DNA of 64,000 bases, taken from Sphingomonas pseudosanguinis. GTDB lineage: Bacteria; Pseudomonadota; Alphaproteobacteria; Sphingomonadales; Sphingomonadaceae. Below the pieces are notes generated by a model. It saw only the letters and a program-made list of their open reading frames with translations. It searched no databases and was not told where the DNA came from. Of the stretch, positions 53,241 to 62,419 are shown piece by piece. The stretch covers positions 1 to 64,000 of the forward strand of contig NZ_JACIDH010000017.1 in the NCBI RefSeq assembly GCF_014196255.1, read 5' to 3'. The first letter of the stretch is position 1, and each line of letters starts with the position of its first letter. A program made the translations under genes and the position numbers.

Positions 53241-54244
53241 ATGCGTCTCTCGTCGTCCATGTCGGCGGGCTTGGCAACAGTCTTACCGGGCGTCTTGCCC
53301 GATCCGCGTCGTACCAGCACCAGCGCCACGGCGACCATCGCCACGCCGATCAGGTCGGGCAGGGCCAGCGTCTCGCCATAGACCAGCCAGCCGATCGCCG
53401 TCGCCACCATCGGCTGGACCAGCAGGGCGAGGCCGACGACCAGCGGGCTGAGCAGCCCCAGCGCGTAGATCATCAACCCCTGACCGATGATCTGGCTCCC
53501 CAGCGCGAGCAGGATCAGCGCGCTCCAATGCTCGGGCCAGACCCGCTCGCCCAATAGCGTGGCGAAGACGAACAGCGGCACGATGCTGGACACGGTCGAC
53601 CAGGCGAGCGCCGGGACCGGGGGCATGAGGCTGCGCACCCGCGACATCAGGATGAAATAGACCGCATAGAGCAGCCCGGCGAGCACGCACAGCAGATCGC
53701 CGACCAGATGGCGCGGATCGACCTGATAGCTGCGCCCCATGAGCAGCCCCGCGCCCACCGCCGCCAACAGCAGCGCGATGCCCTGCGTCCGCGAGGGCCA
53801 GGCGCGCGCGACCAGGAAGCCGTAGAGCGGGAAGATGAAGGTCGCCGAATTGCCGAACAGCGTGGCATTGGCCATCGTCGTCTGGCGGATGCCGATATGC
53901 CAGGTGCCCAGATCGCCGGCAAAGGCGATGCCGCTGATCAGCAGGACCGACCACAGCATCGCCTGCCCCTTGCCCGGCATGCGGGGGCGCGCGGGCGAAA
54001 GGAACGCGACGATCGCCAGCACGGGCGCGGCCAGCGTGATCCGCCAGAAGGCCGAGGCCACCGGCCCCGTATCGGCCATGCGCACCAGAAGCGGACCGAA
54101 GGCGAGCGCGACATTGGCCAGGATCACGGCGGCGAAGGCGAGCGGCGGCGGCGCGGCGGGTGGCGCCACAATGGTGCCGTCCCGGTCCGAAAGACGTTCG
54201 CTTTCAGCGTGTTCACTTTTTCTTGGGGGGCGGGACACGGGCAT
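53237..54244 (-). CDS. EamA-family (DMT) transporter
   Basis: 335 residues with about ten membrane helices in two EamA halves; the first opens with LAFAAVILANVALAFGPLLVRMADTGPVASAFWRI, the second with GDLLCVLAGLLYAVYFILMSRVRS. It is a predicted metabolite exporter of unknown substrate. A polar N-terminal tail of about 35 residues is longer than usual. It overlaps the COQ9-family gene, so the two are cotranscribed. Confidence 0.88.
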   Translation of the reverse strand: MPVSRPPRKSEHAESERLSDRDGTIVAPPAAPPPLAFAAVILANVALAFGPLLVRMADTGPVASAFWRITLAAPVLAIVAFLSPARPRMPGKGQAMLWSVLLISGIAFAGDLGTWHIGIRQTTMANATLFGNSATFIFPLYGFLVARAWPSRTQGIALLLAAVGAGLLMGRSYQVDPRHLVGDLLCVLAGLLYAVYFILMSRVRSLMPPVPALAWSTVSSIVPLFVFATLLGERVWPEHWSALILLALGSQIIGQGLMIYALGLLSPLVVGLALLVQPMVATAIGWLVYGETLALPDLIGVAMVAVALVLVRRGSGKTPGKTVAKPADMDDERRI

Positions 54245-54309
54245 AGGGTCCCTTAACGCCCTATCTGCGTTGCGTCAGGCCGGAAAGGCCGCAAAAGGAT
54301 TGCAATACC

Positions 54310-55404
54310 ATGCCAACGCTGTTCGATCCCATCGATCTCGGGGCGATCCACGCCCCCAACCGTATCCTGATGGCGCCGCTCACCCGCGCCCGTGCCACCC
54401 GTGAGGCGGTGCCGACCCCGATCATGGCGGAATATTATGCCCAGCGCGCCGGTGCGGGCCTGATCATCTCCGAAGCCACCGGCATCAGCCGCGAAGGTCT
54501 GGGCTGGCCCTATGCGCCCGGCCTGTGGACCGATGAGCAGGTCGCGGCCTGGAAGCCGGTGACCGACGCCGTGCACAAGGCGGGCGGCCGCATCGTCGCG
54601 CAGCTCTGGCATATGGGCCGTCAGGTCCACAGCTCGGTGACGGGGATGCAGCCGGTGTCCTCCTCGGCCACCCGTACCGAGGGGCAGGCGCACACCTTCG
54701 AGGGCAAGCAGGATTTCGAAACCGCGCGCCCGCTCGAACTGTCCGAAATCCCGCGTCTCCTCGACGACTATGAACGCGCGACGCGCAACGCGCTGGCCGC
54801 CGGGTTCGACGGGGTGCAGATCCATGCTGCCAACGGCTATCTGATCGATGAATTCCTGCGCGACGGGGCCAACCACCGCGAGGACGAATATGGCGGTTCG
54901 CCGGAAAACCGCATCCGCCTGCTGCGCGAGATCGCCGAGCGGGTGATCTCGGTCGCCGGCAAGGAGCGTGTCGGCGTCCGCCTCTCGCCCAACGGCGCCA
55001 GCCAGGGCGTGGACGACAGCGATCCCGCCTCGGTCTTCGTGCCCGCTGCCCGGATGCTGTCGGATTTGGGCATCGCCTTCCTCGAACTGCGCGAGATCGG
55101 ACCGGACGGCACCTATGGCCGCACCGACGTGCCCAAGCTGTCGCCGCAGATTCGCGAGGTGTTCCAGGGCCCGCTGATCCTGAACAGCGATTTCGACAGC
55201 CGCGCCAAGGCGCAGGCCGCACTCGATTCGGGTGTGGCGGACGGCATCGCCTTCGGCCGCACCTTCCTGGCGAACCCCGACCTGCCCGAGCGCCTGCGCA
55301 TCGACGCGCCGCTGAACCAGAGCGACATGGCGACCTGGTACAGCCAGGGGCCGGAGGGTTACATCGACTATCCCACGCTCGACGAACAATCGCGCGCGGC
55401 GTGA
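54310..55404 (+). CDS. Old yellow enzyme (alkene reductase, NADH:flavin oxidoreductase)
   Basis: 364 residues, FMN-dependent TIM barrel. Signatures are NRILMAPLTRARA, VAQLWHMGRQVHS, FDGVQIHAANGYLIDEFLRDGANHREDEYGGSPENR (substrate-binding His and Asn, then the flavin-site Arg) and LILNSDFDS. Such enzymes reduce activated alkenes such as alpha,beta-unsaturated carbonyls, and often serve in electrophile detoxification. No repressor gene lies next to it. A UUCG-loop terminator follows the stop. Confidence 0.94.
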   Translation: MPTLFDPIDLGAIHAPNRILMAPLTRARATREAVPTPIMAEYYAQRAGAGLIISEATGISREGLGWPYAPGLWTDEQVAAWKPVTDAVHKAGGRIVAQLWHMGRQVHSSVTGMQPVSSSATRTEGQAHTFEGKQDFETARPLELSEIPRLLDDYERATRNALAAGFDGVQIHAANGYLIDEFLRDGANHREDEYGGSPENRIRLLREIAERVISVAGKERVGVRLSPNGASQGVDDSDPASVFVPAARMLSDLGIAFLELREIGPDGTYGRTDVPKLSPQIREVFQGPLILNSDFDSRAKAQAALDSGVADGIAFGRTFLANPDLPERLRIDAPLNQSDMATWYSQGPEGYIDYPTLDEQSRAA

Positions 55405-55408
55405 TGGG

Positions 55409-55433
55409 AAGGGGGGCTTCGGCCCCCCTTTTT
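55409..55433 (+). terminator. Rho-independent terminator of the old yellow enzyme gene
   Basis: AAGGGGGGC pairs with GCCCCCCTT around a TTCG tetraloop, followed by a T-tract. It begins 5 bases after the stop. Confidence 0.92.
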
Positions 55434-55480
55434 GTCCTCCCCTGCAAGGGGGCTTAATTCCAAAGTCAGGGTGAGTTGAC

Positions 55481-55506
55481 GTTTAGAGAAGGATGACATG
55501 AGGTGG
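55481..55506. repeat. AGGATGACATG 26-bp motif, copy 2
   Basis: GTTTAGAGAAGGATGACATG followed by AGGTGG, close to the string at 39697. A degenerate inverted partner (GTTTAGAGCGGGATAACGTC on the other strand, about 55593-55620) lies past the 55511-55585 palindrome, so the two bracket it. Confidence 0.5.
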
Positions 55507-55510
55507 CTTC

Positions 55511-55585
55511 GTCATTGCGAGCGTAGCGAAGCAATCCAGTGTCCAGGCAAGACGCTCTGGATTGCTTCGCTACGCTCGCAATGAC
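55511..55585. repeat. Long perfect palindrome with GCGAGCGTAGCGAAGCAATC arms
   Basis: Two 29-bp arms (55511-55539 and 55557-55585) are perfect reverse complements around a 17-base loop. The ATTGCTTCGCTACGCTCGCA string is a common intergenic palindrome in alphaproteobacteria. No gene is seen between 55434 and 55808. Confidence 0.9.
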
Positions 55586-55620
55586 GGCTTGGGTCAAACT
55601 GACGTTATCCCGCTCTAAAC

Positions 55621-55780
55621 ACCCCTCCCCTTCAGGGGAGGGGACGGGGGTGGGGCGCTTCCGCGAGCCGTGCATCGATGGAGAGGCCCCACCCCAACCC
55701 AGTATCAGGTCGATCAGGCTCCCAGCCTGATCTAAACCGCGCGGGGCGCGGTTTACCTGATGCTCCTAAAGGGGAGGGGC
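55621..55780. repeat. CCCCTTCAGGGG-type inverted pair carrying an insertion
   Basis: The left unit CCCCTCCCCTTCAGGGGAGG is intact. The right one is broken: after CCCCACCCCAACCC a separate element (55701-55764) intervenes, and the unit resumes as AAAGGGGAGGGGC. Confidence 0.82.
55701..55764. repeat. Three-way-junction palindromic element, copy 2
   Basis: The outer stem AGTATCAGGT pairs with ACCTGATGCT (55755-55764) with one T.G pair at the same place as in copy 1. Inside are an 8-bp hairpin ATCAGGCT / AGCCTGAT with loop CCC (55721-55723) and a 9-bp hairpin AAACCGCGC / GCGCGGTTT with loop GGG (55743-55745). In reverse orientation, arm lengths and loop order match copy 1, while arm sequences differ. 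Confidence 0.8.
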
Positions 55781-55808
55781 TTGTTTCAATGATTACACTT
55801 TCGGCGCG

Positions 55809-56828
55809 CTACCCCCGCCGCGCGATACCCTGCGCGATGATCGTCGCTTCCGCCTCGGCCAGCACCGCGCCGGCATTGCCGGGTGCCATCACCGCGCGTT
55901 CGGCGGCGCGGATGCGGGCCAGCGCGCGGGCCAGCATGGCGGGCGTCCAGCGGCGCAGCGCGCGCGCCGTCTTCGCCTCGTCGCGGAAGAAGACGCGGTG
56001 GCGCTTCATCACCGCCTCGACCGGTTCGCCCTTGTCGCTATCGGCGCGCATCTCCGCCAGCGCGACCAGCCGCCGCGCCAGTGCGCGCAGCCAGGGGATG
56101 GGCGATGCCCCGCCTTCGTCCAGCAAGGCCAGCTCGCCGCCCAGATCGCCGACGCGGCCCTCGACTACCGCCTCGACTGCGTCGCCCATCTCCGCCTCGC
56201 CCAGATCGGCGCCGATCGCGTCCATCGCGGCATGATCGACCTCGCGCGGTCGGTCGGTATCGGCGTCGAGATAGAGCGCCAGCTTTTCCAGCTCGCGGGT
56301 GATGACCGCGCGGTCCGCGCCCGCCGCCTCGACCAGTCTGGCGGGCACGCCGGCGGCCAGCCGCAATCCCATCTCGCCCGCCATGGTCACGGCCAGCCGT
56401 TCGGCATCGGCGGCGGTCGGCGCATAGCAGCCGAACGCCATCGCCTGCGGCGAATCGAGCGCGAGCTTGACGATCTTGGCGGTGGTCTTGACCGTGGGGG
56501 CGATAGCGACGACCGGATTGCCCGCCGATTCCGCCTCCAGCAGCGCGGTGAACGCCGCCAGCCCCTCCTCGCCGACGCTGGCGATGCGGATGAAGCGTGG
56601 GCCGCCGAACAGCGACAGCGCCGCCGCCTCGTCGGTCAGCCGTGCGGGGTCGCTCTTCAGCGTCGCCGAGTCGAGGTCGATCCGCTCCGCCTCGCACCCC
56701 ATCGCCTGGGCGAGCAGCCGCGCCAGTTCGTTCGCACCGGCCTCATCGGGGCCGTGCAGCAGATAGAGCCGGACATCGGCCAACGGGCGGCTCAGCGCCT
56801 GACGGATTTGCCCGGCATTGGCTTTCAC
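55809..56828 (-). CDS. holA: DNA polymerase III subunit delta
   Basis: 339 residues. The HolA pattern appears in VRLYLLHGPDEAGANELARLL, LSLFGGPRFIRI and the C-terminal domain with ARRLVALAEMRADSDKGE and FFRDEAKTARALRRWTPAMLARAL. Delta opens the sliding clamp within the clamp loader. The GTG start (VKANAGQI) was chosen because an upstream extension would overlap lptE. It is the last gene of the DUF3576-leuS-lptE-holA run. Confidence 0.9.
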   Translation of the reverse strand: MKANAGQIRQALSRPLADVRLYLLHGPDEAGANELARLLAQAMGCEAERIDLDSATLKSDPARLTDEAAALSLFGGPRFIRIASVGEEGLAAFTALLEAESAGNPVVAIAPTVKTTAKIVKLALDSPQAMAFGCYAPTAADAERLAVTMAGEMGLRLAAGVPARLVEAAGADRAVITRELEKLALYLDADTDRPREVDHAAMDAIGADLGEAEMGDAVEAVVEGRVGDLGGELALLDEGGASPIPWLRALARRLVALAEMRADSDKGEPVEAVMKRHRVFFRDEAKTARALRRWTPAMLARALARIRAAERAVMAPGNAGAVLAEAEATIIAQGIARRG

Positions 56829-56841
56829 GAAGCAGGGGCCT

Positions 56842-57369
56842 TCACGGGCGGGCGACCGGCGCCTCGCCGGCGGGACGCGCCCGGGCATAGGTCGCCAGCC
56901 GCGCGACGATCTCATCCGCGACGATCACCGCCAGCCGTTCGAGCGCGGTATTCTCCGCCGCGATGGTGGCGTATTCCGAGCGGACGACGTCGATGCCGGC
57001 ATCCGAACCGGCGGTCGAATCGACCAGCACCGCGTTGCTCGTCTGGTCGATCAGCTGATAGCGCGCGCGCAGCACCCGGCGTTCGCGCGTGACCGAGTCG
57101 TCGCGCCGCACGCCCAGGCCCTTGATCTGGTCGTCGAGCTTGACGTCCAGCCGGTAACGCGCCCCGCCACCCTGGCCATTGCCCAGCCGGTCGCGCAGCG
57201 CATTGGCCATCAGCCAGCCCGCCTTGCCCTGGATAGGGGCGACCTCCACCCCCGACAGCGCGGTCGCCACCGCGCCCTGGCTGCCCCCGGCATAAAGCGG
57301 GTGCAGGCCGCAGCCCGACAAAGCGAGCGTCAGCCCGAGGGCGGCGAGCAGGGTCGGGGCGCGCATCAT
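56842..57369 (-). CDS. lptE: LPS-assembly lipoprotein LptE
   Basis: 175 residues. A lipoprotein signal ends in LALSGC (Cys20), followed by GLHPLYAGG, a frequent opening in alphaproteobacterial LptE. The body has [18 protein letters not shown] and later [39 protein letters not shown]. It plugs and assembles the LptD translocon that puts LPS into the outer membrane. It overlaps leuS by 4 bp. Confidence 0.88.
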   Translation of the reverse strand: MMRAPTLLAALGLTLALSGCGLHPLYAGGSQGAVATALSGVEVAPIQGKAGWLMANALRDRLGNGQGGGARYRLDVKLDDQIKGLGVRRDDSVTRERRVLRARYQLIDQTSNAVLVDSTAGSDAGIDVVRSEYATIAAENTALERLAVIVADEIVARLATYARARPAGEAPVARP

Positions 57370-59867
57370 GCGACGATGTTTACCAGACGATCAGGCACCA
57401 CGATCACCTTTTTCGGGGTGGCGCCGTCGAGCGCGCGGACGATCTTGTCCGACGCCAGCGCGGTCGCCTCCAATTGATCCTTAGGCAGTCCCTTGGCGAT
57501 GGTCAGCGTGTCGCGCAGCTTGCCGTTGACCTGCACCGCGACGGTGACCTCGTCCTCGACCAGCAGACTTTCGTCGACCACCGGCCAGGCGGCGTCGGCG
57601 ATCAGGCCATCCTGACCCATCCCGGCCCAGGCTTCCTCTGCCAGATGCGGGACCATCGGTGCGACCAGCAGCATGGTGGTACGGATCGCCGCGTTGCGCG
57701 ACGCCGACGGCTTGGCCTTTTCGATGGCGTTGACCAGCTCGTACAGCTTGGCGACCGCCTTGTTGAAGGCCAGCGCCTCGATATCCGCCGCGACGCCCGC
57801 GATGGTCTGGTGCAGCTTGCGGGACAGCGCCTTGTCCTCGCCCTCGGCCGCTTCCGAACCGTCGAACAGACGCCACAAGCGCTGGACGAAGCGCCACGAC
57901 CCCTCGATGCCCGCTTCCGACCAGGGCAGGTCGCGCTCGGGCGGGCTGTCGGACAGCATGAACCAGCGTACCGCGTCCGCGCCGTACTGATCCACGATGG
58001 GCTCGGGATCGACGGTGTTCTTCTTGGACTTGGACATCTTCTCGACGCGGCCGACCGTGATCGGCTGTCCGGTCGCGATCTCGATGCCGTCGCGGATTTC
58101 GCCGGGCGCGAGCCAGCGGCCGTCCGAGGATTTGTAGCTCTCGTGCGTGACCATACCCTGCGTGAAGAGCCCTGCGAACGGCTCCGCCACGTCGATCAGG
58201 CCGATATGCTTCAAGGCGCGGGTCCAGAAGCGGGCATAGAGCAGGTGCAGGATCGCATGCTCGACGCCACCGATATACTGGCCGACCGGCAGCCACTGCT
58301 TCACCACCTCGGGATCGAACGGGCGATCCTTGGGCTGGCTGGCGAAGCGGATGAAGTACCAGGACGAATCGACGAAGGTGTCGAGCGTGTCGGTCTCGCG
58401 CCGGGCCGGCTTGCCGCAGGTCGGGCAGTCGACATGCTTCCACGTCGCATGCCGGTCGAGCGGATTGCCCGGCACGTCGAAGGTCACGTCCTCGGGCAGG
58501 GTGACCGGCAACTGGTCCTTGGGGACCGGCACCGCGCCGCAATCCTCGCAATGGATGATCGGGATCGGCGTGCCCCAATAACGCTGGCGGCTGACGCCCC
58601 AGTCGCGGAGGCGATACACCGTCTGGCCCTGACCCCAGCCTTCGCCCTCGGCCCGCGCGATGACGGCGGCCTTGGCGGCCTCGACATCCATGCCATCGAG
58701 TGGGCCGGAGTTCACCAGCTGCCCGCTACCGGTATAGGCGGTGTCGCCTTCGAACACCGGCGCGGTGACATCGCCATCGGCGACGACGCGGGTGACGCTC
58801 AGGCCATATTTGCGCGCGAAATCCAGGTCGCGCTGGTCATGCGCGGGCACGCCCATGACCGCGCCCGTGCCATAGTCCATCAGCACGAAGTTCGCGATAT
58901 AGACGGGCAGGGTGATCGCCGCATCCATCGGATGCTGCATGCGATAGCCGGTGTCGAAGCCCAGCTTTTCCTGCGTCTCCAGCTCGGCTGCGGTCGTGCC
59001 ACCCGCCTTGCACCGCTCGATGAACGCGGCGGCGTCGGCGTTGGTCTCGGCCAGTTCGCGCGCAATCGGATGATCCGCCGCGATCGCGACGAAGCTCGCG
59101 CCGAAGATGGTGTCGGGACGGGTCGAATAGACCTCGATCGGCGTCGCGAAGGGCGCGACGGGGGCGAAGCGGAACTGGAGGCCCTTGCTGCGGCCGATCC
59201 AGTTCTCCTGCATCAGCTTCACCTTGTCGGGCCAATGCTCGAGCGTCGTCAGACCCTCCAGCAGTTCGTCGGCGAAGTCGGTGATCTTGAGGAACCACTG
59301 GTTCAGCTTGCGCTTCTCGACCAGCGCGCCCGAGCGCCAGCCGCGCCCGTCGATCACCTGTTCGTTGGCCAGCACGGTCATATCGACCGGGTCCCAGTTG
59401 ACCGCCGATTCCTTGCGGTACACCAACCCGCCCGCGTACAGGTCGAGGAACAGCGCCTGCTCATGCCCGTAATAATCGGGCTCGCAGGTCGCGATCTCGC
59501 GCGTCCAGTCGAGCGCGAAACCCAGCCGCTTCAACTGCGCCTTCATCGTCGCGATATTGTCGCGGGTCCAGCCGCCCGGATGGACGCCCTTTTCCATCGC
59601 GGCATTCTCGGCGGGCATGCCGAACGCGTCCCAGCCCATCGGGTGGAGCACCTCATGCCCGATCATCCGCCGATAGCGCGCCAGCACGTCGCCCATCGTA
59701 TAGTTGCGGACATGCCCCATATGGATGCGCCCCGACGGATAGGGAAACATCTCGAGGACATAGGAGCGCGGCTTGGAGCTGTGATCGTCGGCGGCGAAGG
59801 TGCGCCGCTCTTCCCAGATCCGCTGCCAGGTCGAATCCGATTTCAGGGCGTTGAAACGCGAGGCCAT
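57366..59867 (-). CDS. leuS: Leucyl-tRNA synthetase
   Basis: 833 residues, class Ia. The HIGH-type motif is [14 protein letters not shown] near residue 50, the editing domain includes [19 protein letters not shown] and [10 protein letters not shown], the zinc-type insert has [25 protein letters not shown], and [12 protein letters not shown] is near residue 612. It charges tRNA-Leu in the cytosol. It follows the DUF3576 lipoprotein gene after 12 bp and overlaps lptE. Confidence 0.98.
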   Translation of the reverse strand: MASRFNALKSDSTWQRIWEERRTFAADDHSSKPRSYVLEMFPYPSGRIHMGHVRNYTMGDVLARYRRMIGHEVLHPMGWDAFGMPAENAAMEKGVHPGGWTRDNIATMKAQLKRLGFALDWTREIATCEPDYYGHEQALFLDLYAGGLVYRKESAVNWDPVDMTVLANEQVIDGRGWRSGALVEKRKLNQWFLKITDFADELLEGLTTLEHWPDKVKLMQENWIGRSKGLQFRFAPVAPFATPIEVYSTRPDTIFGASFVAIAADHPIARELAETNADAAAFIERCKAGGTTAAELETQEKLGFDTGYRMQHPMDAAITLPVYIANFVLMDYGTGAVMGVPAHDQRDLDFARKYGLSVTRVVADGDVTAPVFEGDTAYTGSGQLVNSGPLDGMDVEAAKAAVIARAEGEGWGQGQTVYRLRDWGVSRQRYWGTPIPIIHCEDCGAVPVPKDQLPVTLPEDVTFDVPGNPLDRHATWKHVDCPTCGKPARRETDTLDTFVDSSWYFIRFASQPKDRPFDPEVVKQWLPVGQYIGGVEHAILHLLYARFWTRALKHIGLIDVAEPFAGLFTQGMVTHESYKSSDGRWLAPGEIRDGIEIATGQPITVGRVEKMSKSKKNTVDPEPIVDQYGADAVRWFMLSDSPPERDLPWSEAGIEGSWRFVQRLWRLFDGSEAAEGEDKALSRKLHQTIAGVAADIEALAFNKAVAKLYELVNAIEKAKPSASRNAAIRTTMLLVAPMVPHLAEEAWAGMGQDGLIADAAWPVVDESLLVEDEVTVAVQVNGKLRDTLTIAKGLPKDQLEATALASDKIVRALDGATPKKVIVVPDRLVNIVA

Positions 59868-59879
59868 TCTTCTCGTCTT

Positions 59880-60320
59880 TTACTTCGTGATCGAGGCACG
59901 GCGCAGGTCGCGCGCCTTGGTGAGGATGATGTCTTCCAGCTTCTGCGTGGTCGCGGCCTGGACGGGGGCGGCGACCCACTGGCCACCGCGATTGACCTCG
60001 CGCAGTGCGGTCACGCGCAGCGCATCGGCGCGCAGATCCTGGTCGAGGATGGTGACGGTCACCTTCATCCGCTCGGTCGGGACCTGCGGGTTGATGTACC
60101 AGTCGGTCACGATCACGCCGCCGTTCGAATCGGTCTCGGTCAGCGGCATGAAGCTGAGCGTGTCGAGGCTGGCGCGCCACAGATAGGAGTTCACGCCGAT
60201 CGTCGTCACCTTCGACGCGGCCAGATCGGCCTGCGGGCGGTCCTTCTTGCCGGCACAGGCGCCGAGCGACAGGGCGGCGATAACCGCGAACGCGGTGGCG
60301 GAACGGCGAAGCATCGGCAT
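59880..60320 (-). CDS. DUF3576 lipoprotein
   Basis: About 146 residues with a lipoprotein signal ending LSLGAC (Cys22). The DUF3576 core is visible in IGVNSYLWRASLDTLSFMPLTETDSNGGVIVTDWY. Its function is unknown; position directly before leuS and lptE is characteristic of alphaproteobacteria. It lies on the envelope, probably the periplasmic face of the outer membrane. The start MPMLRRS was chosen; MLRRS two codons on is possible. Confidence 0.87.
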   Translation of the reverse strand: MPMLRRSATAFAVIAALSLGACAGKKDRPQADLAASKVTTIGVNSYLWRASLDTLSFMPLTETDSNGGVIVTDWYINPQVPTERMKVTVTILDQDLRADALRVTALREVNRGGQWVAAPVQAATTQKLEDIILTKARDLRRASITK

Positions 60321-60537
60321 TATCCTGACTGCGAATAAGGACTGGGAATAAGGGTTGCGTATCGCTCTACAGGGGCCCCGCCACCCCGGCAAGCGCGCGT
60401 GCGATGAGGGCGATTCTGTGGATACCGGGCAACAGTCGGACAAGATTCGCGATCGGGCGCGTAACAATGGGATCGCTCCGACATGATTCCATGTTAGGAC
60501 CGATCTCCAGAGGGATTGTCATCTAAAGGGGTGGATC

Positions 60538-61245
60538 GTGTCGTTCGGGCGTGTGGTGATCGGACTTGCTATCGGGGCGCTGGCCGCCACGACGGCGATG
60601 GTCGCGCCCGCCATCGGTGCGGTCGATCAGGGCACGCGCGTGCCGAAGCGGACGCTGAGCCTGCGCGGCACCGGGGGCTTCACGCCGGCATCGGCCGATC
60701 CCCGCCTCGCCGCCATCTTCGCGCGCGGTGGCCTCGACGCCGGCGACCTGCGCTTTACGCCTGCCGAAAGCCAGCGTGGCACCAGCCGCCCGGTCACCGT
60801 CGCGGTGCGTGCCCGGACCAGCCGTACCAATGACGAGCGGATCGCCGCCAATGTCGCGCCGACGGTCGGCCTGGCGCCGATTTCGTACAATCTGGGCGTC
60901 GCGGTCGGCTGGAAGCGGCTGGCCGTGTCCAGCGACATCGCGCGCATCGATCTGGCCGGCATGCCGGGCAGCCGCGAGACCGCCGATGTCGCGGTCAGCT
61001 ATACCGCCAATCGCTTCACGGGTCGCGTGAAGGCCTCGACCGATCGCCCGATCGAGGGCGTGGCCAAGCTGATCGATACGCCGTCCAGCTATTCGCTCGA
61101 CATGGGCGGCTCCTATGCGCTGACCCGCAACCTGGATGTGACGGCGGGCGTTCGCTATCGCTCGGACCGCGAGCGCCTGGCCCGCCTGGACGACGATCGC
61201 CGCAACAGCCAGGCGGTGTATCTGGGAACCGCCTTCCGGTTCTGA
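60538..61245 (+). CDS. Exported protein, probable outer-membrane beta-barrel
   Basis: 235 residues with a signal peptide (about 1-28, cleavage near AIGA). The second half has alternating-hydrophobic strands such as YNLGVAVGWKRLAVSSDIARIDL and SLDMGGSYALTRNLDVTAGVRYRSD, and the protein ends in AFRF, a terminal Phe typical of outer-membrane barrels. No named family is recognised. The GTG start is preceded by AAAGGGG. It stands alone, divergent from the DUF3576 gene. Confidence 0.7.
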   Translation: MSFGRVVIGLAIGALAATTAMVAPAIGAVDQGTRVPKRTLSLRGTGGFTPASADPRLAAIFARGGLDAGDLRFTPAESQRGTSRPVTVAVRARTSRTNDERIAANVAPTVGLAPISYNLGVAVGWKRLAVSSDIARIDLAGMPGSRETADVAVSYTANRFTGRVKASTDRPIEGVAKLIDTPSSYSLDMGGSYALTRNLDVTAGVRYRSDRERLARLDDDRRNSQAVYLGTAFRF

Positions 61246-61399
61246 CCCTCGCGTAATGCGGTTTTGCGGGTGCGACGCTCCATCGGAGCGTCGCTGCTTT
61301 GTGCCTTGCGCGTCTTCTGCATGATCTCCGGAGGCAGCAAAGCGCTCGTCCATGAGCGGATGATCACCGGCGTTCGGTTTGCGTCTTTAAGATAAAATT

Positions 61400-61541
61400 G
61401 TTCGCGCAGAGGCGCAGAGGACGCAGGGAGTGTGGGGCCAGATCGGATGTCTGCCCACTGACTATGCCCGAGGGGAAGGCAAGGCGTTACCCCGCGCGAG
61501 CCCCCTCCGCGTCCTCTGCGCCTCTGCGCCTCTGCGCGAAC
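61400..61541. repeat. GCGCAGAGGCGCAGAG inverted pair, copy 1
   Basis: The left arm GTTCGCGCAGAGGCGCAGAG and the right arm CTCTGCGCCTCTGCGCGAAC enclose about 85 bp. The right arm contains one extra CCTCTGCG unit. A related pair follows at 61693. The 640-bp gap between 61245 and 61885 holds these repeats and no gene that I can support. Confidence 0.85.
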
Positions 61542-61692
61542 AAAATCCATTTGCGCCGAGGGTTGGGCATCAACGTGGTACGACTCGCATTGGCATGGCT
61601 GGCCCAGCCACGTCGCTTCCATTGGCACGTCGAAATCCCGCCGATGATCGGATGCGATCCTTCGCGCTCGATCCAAGCAGTTCGGAAGACGT

Positions 61693-61827
61693 TGTTCGCG
61701 CGGAGGCGCGGAGAACGCAGAAGGTGCTGGGCCAGATCGAATGTCTGTCCTCTTTCCACGTCTGCGAGAAGGGTCTGACGTTGCCCAACGCCGGACACCT
61801 CCGCGTCTTCGCGTCTCCGCGCGAACA
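61693..61827. repeat. GCGCGGAGGCGCGGAG inverted pair, copy 2
   Basis: The left arm TGTTCGCGCGGAGGCGCGGA and the right arm GCGTCTCCGCGCGAACA differ from copy 1 mainly by A-to-G changes. The spacers of both copies contain GGCCAGATCGGATGTCTG-like strings (here GGCCAGATCGAATGTCTG), so the whole pair is duplicated. Confidence 0.8.
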
Positions 61828-61884
61828 CATTCATTCGCGAAACGAGACTGCCGGCAAAGAGAGCGCAGTTCGTTCCCGGATGAC

Positions 61885-62397
61885 TCAGCCCGCACCACCC
61901 CAGGCATCGATCGCGGCCCAGCCGTCGAATCGCCCCCGCAGGCGACGAAAGCGCTCCGCGTTCATGCCGCCCAGCGCGATCAGGGGCAGGCCCAGCCCAC
62001 GCCCGATCCGTGCCGCCCGCGCGGGGCCGATGCCGGATGCCCCGGGGTGTGACCGGGTGGCGAAAAGCGGCGAGACGAACAACAGATCGACCCCGGCCTG
62101 CCACCCCGCAACCGCTTCCGCCCGATCATGCGCGGGCCAGCTGCGCAATCCCTTGCCTCTCCCCGACTTGTGCACGCCGTCGCCGGGCAGACCGCCGCCA
62201 GCCACCAGCAGCACCAACCCCCGCGCCCGCGCGATCCGCCAGACCCTTCGGTGGATCGTCCGGCGCACGGCCGGGGGCGTCGCGTGGTGGCGGAACACGA
62301 CCCCCGACCCCGGCGGCAACCGTCGCAGCGCGGTCCATAGCCCGTCGCCCAGCCGCTCATCGGTCATCAGCCATGTCACGGGGTATCGGTCGGCCAT
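61885..62397 (-). CDS. ThiE/TenI-like thiamine phosphate synthase family protein
   Basis: About 170 residues, shorter than the usual 210 of ThiE. The TIM-barrel end is convincing: LLFVSPLFATRSHPGASGIGPARAARIGRGLGLPLIALGGMNAERFRRL. The N-terminal MADRYPVTWLMTDERLGDGLW fits the first strand. It may be a diverged or partial-function enzyme; catalytic ability is uncertain. Its start is only 22 bp from the divergent YggS-type gene. Confidence 0.75.
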   Translation of the reverse strand: MADRYPVTWLMTDERLGDGLWTALRRLPPGSGVVFRHHATPPAVRRTIHRRVWRIARARGLVLLVAGGGLPGDGVHKSGRGKGLRSWPAHDRAEAVAGWQAGVDLLFVSPLFATRSHPGASGIGPARAARIGRGLGLPLIALGGMNAERFRRLRGRFDGWAAIDAWGGAG

Positions 62398-62419
62398 GCC
62401 AGCGACTATAGCGCCGGGC

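Noticed and set aside
57474..60338. A 954-codon open frame antisense to leuS
   Set aside because: Same reason: it is a by-product of GC-rich third positions in leuS, whose motifs are unmistakable.
61400..61827. CRISPR-like array
   Set aside because: The repeats are inverted pairs, not regularly spaced direct repeats, and no cas gene is present.
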